Below, piece by piece: positions 60,855-64,000 of a stretch of 64,000 bases of DNA; the first letter of the stretch is position 1; every line of letters begins with the position of its first letter. The position numbers were made by a program, and so were the translations under genes. The stretch is from positions 1 to 64,000 of the forward strand of contig JAKTTT010000022.1 of NCBI GenBank assembly GCA_030581615.1, read 5' to 3'. This stretch comes from Alloascoidea africana (lineage: Eukaryota; Ascomycota; Alloascoideomycetes; Alloascoideales; Alloascoideaceae). Below the pieces are notes generated by a model. It was given only the letters and a program-made list of their open reading frames with translations. It was not told where the DNA came from and did not search any database.

Positions 60855-63154
60855 GGCTCTTCAGCTATGACCCATTCCGCCCGCGGGCTTCCTTTTGGGT
60901 GGGATCTGGCGATAAAACGGGAGACGGCAGGCTCCGCCAGCGAAGCGCGGCGTGCCTCGTATTGTTTCTATTATATGCAAGGCTTCTTTTGCACTCCTTC
61001 GCGAGATCCACACAACAAACAAAGTGCAGAACGTGATCACAAACTTCCTTCCATTACGCGTTCCTGCTGTGTCTTCAAGGCGCCCCGTGCCCGTGCTCCG
61101 GCTCGTTTTCCGCTGCTTCGGATGTGTGTGGACTCGTTACTTCTGAATCGGGAAAAAATAGCCACCGTCGTCGTTTCGTTTCTGGCCATACTTTTCCGAA
61201 AAGAAGGCGGAACGGGCGGCCATCGCTTAGAGCATCTTGCTTTATCTGTAGGTTCCTGCTTTGATCCACCGGCCGGCGGCGCCTTTCACAAAAACGAAAA
61301 CGAAAACGAAAACGAAAAGAGGCAGAGCCAGCGGACAGAGGCTCATTTTTTTTAATCTTATCGCTGATGGTGTGGTATCGCTGCTTCCCCCACGGCTCCT
61401 ACGTTGTCTCTAATGGGAAAAACGGTTGAGAGCTTATAACGTTTCTATTCAGAAACCCGGAAACGGTACACGGAATAACTTAAAAACTTAGACACTGCTG
61501 CCTTGTTCCTTCTTCGCGGATACAAGAACGCCGTTATTCCAAACTCAAAGCCTCATAACGGCTGGTGGGGATGCCCTAACCAAATCGCAGGATATCTGCT
61601 AAGCGCTAATTATAAACCAAACCATCCAGCTAAGCAGTATTAATAGACTCTAATCGCCACTAGGGCAAGAAATCACACCAGTTGTATACCTGAATGTTAT
61701 CATATCAATGGCCCATTCATGTAAACGTGTATGGTCACCCACAGGAATCGATGACATTCAGAGTTTCAAACAAAAATAAGAACGTTTTGCAGAGAATGTT
61801 GGCGAACGTATTGTTGACGCTTATCACGCATTCACTCACTCACTCACTGACTCACCCACCCACTCGCTCGCTCGCTCCACTATGACGTATGGATTCACAA
61901 TACACAGGCTTCTTGTAAAGCCTGTTTTGTAACCTCATGCATTAGAATCAGATAAGAAATACCTTTATATTACTCTGTGCCACTGCCATACCCAGACTCT
62001 AAACATAAATCCCGGTTTAAAACCAAATCTCCTCCACCTTATCCTCTTGGAGAATGCCGAGCTTTGTGAACTTTTTTTATGCACAAAGTTATAACCAACT
62101 CAATCAATTCCTATGCTTATCAGACTCTTCAATAGTTGACTCCATAAAAAGGGAGCCATCGAAGTAAACAAACAAATGTCATCGCGCCCAGTGATCTGTG
62201 TGTGCTACAACCCCCATACTACAATGCGCATTCCTGTCACAAAATTCTTGTATAGGAGATCTTGAATTCTCAAGCTTACCCCATACTAAACTCAAGCTTT
62301 AAAATTAAAACTCTTCAGTCGTTGTACTAACTATAGCAAAGCTGGATATCGGGTAAATCAATTCCTTTTGTTTAGCAAGTTAAGCATAAAACATTTCAGT
62401 GGCAGTTTGAAGCCCTTAGGTTTAATCAGTTTATTACCCAGGAATGTAGCTTAGGTCTTTACTATCCTCGGTTTTTCAATCTGTATGCTCGTTGTTAAAA
62501 TCATCCAGTGCATCTGATTTCTTTGCTTTCCTGTTTCCGATCTCCAAAACCCATTTGTCTGCCTTTTGATAATTGGCTTTCTCTCTGGTTTACATTTCCA
62601 ACAGTCCTACTGATCGTGCTTAAAAGAGTTCTGAAGTCTAACCAGATACAGAATTGTGAATAAATGTATAGGATAACCTGATAGAAACCTTGATGGCTCT
62701 GTTCCATAAAGTGCTATACACAGACGAGCATGTATAGATATAAGACTATAATATAAAAAGATGTTAAGAAGAAAAGATAAAGTTGTAATACCAATGCGAA
62801 TCCCGATTGCAACATAATGATCTTGTGGAGTCTTAAGCGCCTCTAAAGCCCTTTTCAATTATCTTTCGCTGCAAAAAAGCCACAACCACATGTACCAATT
62901 TAGTTGGTATACACTTTATGCCATTTCGGTAGAGCTGAGTCAACATTTTATTTTTATATCTGGGCTTGTAAGAGAGACATCATACTGTTGTTTATGGTTC
63001 ATATTTTATTTGATACCTTTAGACAGCCCTTGCTTTGTGTGCTTAACTGTAAAAATATGTAAATTTGAATAGTTGGAGTTTATGCCGCAAGAGCTACTTA
63101 CCTCAACGAAGAGCTAGTGATTCCGCAAAGTAAAACTAAGGTAAAAAAAGAAGG
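60855..63154. other. Gene-poor region with simple repeats
   Basis: GC-rich to about 61350, then AT-rich. Holds an (AACGAA)n array at 61291-61319 and a (CACT)n then (CGCT)n array at 61831-61878. No gene supported. Confidence 0.45.
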
Positions 63155-63160
63155 AAAAAA
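63155..63160 (-). terminator. RNA polymerase III terminator
   Basis: Six T residues on the coding strand directly after the tRNA 3' end. Confidence 0.8.
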
Positions 63161-63234
63161 TGGACGACACCGGAATCGAACCGGGGACCTCCCGCATGCT
63201 AAGCGGATGTGATAACCAACTACACCAGACGCCC
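63161..63234 (-). tRNA. tRNA-Ala (AGC)
   Basis: A 74-nt cloverleaf on the minus strand, no intron. Anticodon loop TTAGCAT with anticodon AGC; anticodon stem TCCGC/GCGGG; T-loop TTCGATT; discriminator A73. The acceptor stem carries the G3:U70 pair that defines alanine tRNAs, and the U6:U67 mismatch also present in baker's yeast tRNA-Ala(AGC). Position 49:65 is C:U, a mild irregularity. Box A-like TGGTGTAGTTGG and box B-like GGTTCGATTCC are intact, and a T6 terminator follows. Confidence 0.95.
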
Positions 63235-63246
63235 TTTTGATGGGAT

Positions 63247-63437
63247 TGTAAGAATTATAATTTTTACTCTTTGTTTCGATGGCACATTTGGTCACATGTG
63301 TATAATGAACACTGTTTTGTGTATTTAAAGTTACTTTCTATAGTTTCCTTGTTCTTTTCTACAAGTTACCTTAATACAAGTTTTACGAACCAATCCCACC
63401 ACCTAAGAGTTCAGAGCTGAGGCTCTGTTCTCTTACA
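63247..63437 (+). mobile_element. Solo LTR, family A, inserted upstream of tRNA-Ala
   Basis: 191 bp from TGTAAGA to TCTTACA with 7-bp terminal inverted repeats, flanked by the pentamer gggat at 63242-63246 and 63438-63442. It starts 12 bp upstream of the mature tRNA 5' end, the zone targeted by Ty3-like and other tRNA-directed retrotransposons. It is nearly identical to the copy at the left edge of the window, so insertion is fairly recent. Confidence 0.92.
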
Positions 63438-63479
63438 GGGATTCTGGAAGGTGGGATCGTAGAAGAGGGATTGAGCACA

Positions 63480-63983
63480 TGTTAAATAGAAGAGAGTGTG
63501 TGTTATGAGATGGCTTATCACACACGAAGACTGTCTTACCACGTTTGGTATACAAGCCAGCCACTCTATGAGATCAAGCCAGCCTCTTGCCAACCACCTT
63601 AATTATTAACTATTATTGTATGTGAATGATATTACTTCGAAATAGAATCTGGTTTGTATAATTAAAGTACAAATAACAGTCTAAAATGAGCTTGACCTTT
63701 TCACTAGAAGGGGACAAGTCTTCCTTATATATTCGTAACTATCAACTAAACCTTTCTTTTGTGTGTTCTAGTCTGTGTGAGCTAAGCGACTTTGTATGAG
63801 GAGTCAAAATTTGTGATCGTTGTATGAGTCGAAGTTTGTAATCGTTGTATGCCTCAAATTCTCTTGCCTATAGCAACAACCTTGTAACAATTATGTAGTT
63901 CTGTCTATATAAGAAAAACTTTTCTCTCATTTCTAATAAGTCAAGCTTTATACAGACTACTTTCAAGGACAAAACTCCTAACA
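63480..63983 (+). mobile_element. Possible LTR of another family
   Basis: Bounded by TGTTA and TAACA, with a CTATATAAG promoter-like box at about 63904 and an 80-bp downstream stretch before the end, as in the other LTRs here. No flanking duplication was found and the left boundary is uncertain. It may continue as an element beyond the window. Confidence 0.35.
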
Positions 63984-64000
63984 ACTAGATTCTGTCATCC

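Noticed and set aside
60831-61355. 174-codon plus-strand frame in the GC-rich patch
   Set aside because: Low-information composition, ends in a simple AACGAA repeat (Asn-Glu), no recognisable domain; likely chance in GC-rich DNA.
61831-61878. CRISPR-like or telomere-like repeat
   Set aside because: A plain CACT/CGCT tetranucleotide microsatellite without spacers or telomeric unit.
57274-63154. Centromere
   Set aside because: The gene desert invites the idea, but no CDE-like motifs, long inverted repeats or element clusters support it.

Overview
This is a chromosomal window from a budding yeast (Saccharomycotina). The evidence is the gene set (Pkc1, Tlg1, Tda3, Rck2, Hnt1, Nto1, Sdc1, a Pho85-type cyclin), short 5'-proximal introns with GTAAGT/GTATGT donors and CTAAC or CTGAC branch motifs close to the acceptor, and Ty1/copia and Ty3/gypsy relics with 5-bp target duplications. 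CTG is used at conserved leucine positions (for example the NILL leucine of the Pkc1 catalytic loop), so the standard code is likely. A CAND1/Tip120 gene, a BRCT-bearing family X polymerase and several introns point to a lineage other than the close relatives of baker's yeast. The genus cannot be fixed from the sequence alone.

Layout. 1-7,500 is a transposon graveyard. LTRs of at least three families are stacked and nested, a Ty1/copia element sits inside one LTR, and a palindromic jumble holds Ty3/gypsy pieces and a very short LTR element. 7,500-9,980 holds a Ty3 integrase scrap and a decayed pogo/Fot1-type DNA transposase. From 9,986 to 57,273 there are 21 host genes, eight of them with recognisable introns: aldehyde dehydrogenase, a transcriptional cyclin, MsrA, CAND1, Pol4, Atp19, mitochondrial seryl-tRNA synthetase, Sdc1, Tlg1, Tda3, a Zn2Cys6 factor, a SANT-like protein, a polyol dehydrogenase, an Sgt2-like TPR protein, Pkc1, Nto1, an Rtg3-like bHLH factor, a Pho85 cyclin, Hnt1, a mucin-like membrane protein and Rck2. 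57.3-63.15 kb is gene-poor with simple repeats and a GC-rich patch holding one doubtful small gene. The window closes with tRNA-Ala(AGC), a solo LTR inserted just upstream of it, and a further LTR-like sequence.

Genes working together. Pkc1 (cell-wall integrity kinase), a Mid2-like mucin that could be a surface sensor, and Rck2 (a MAPK-activated kinase) all belong to stress or wall signalling. Sdc1 (COMPASS, H3K4 methylation) and Nto1 (NuA3, which binds methylated H3) are functionally linked but about 15 kb apart. No operon-like logic is expected. The most notable non-genic signal is a GGGTGCACGGGTGT element about 70 bp upstream of the start codons of three genes (Sgt2-like, Pkc1, Rtg3-like), in two of them beside a CACGTG.
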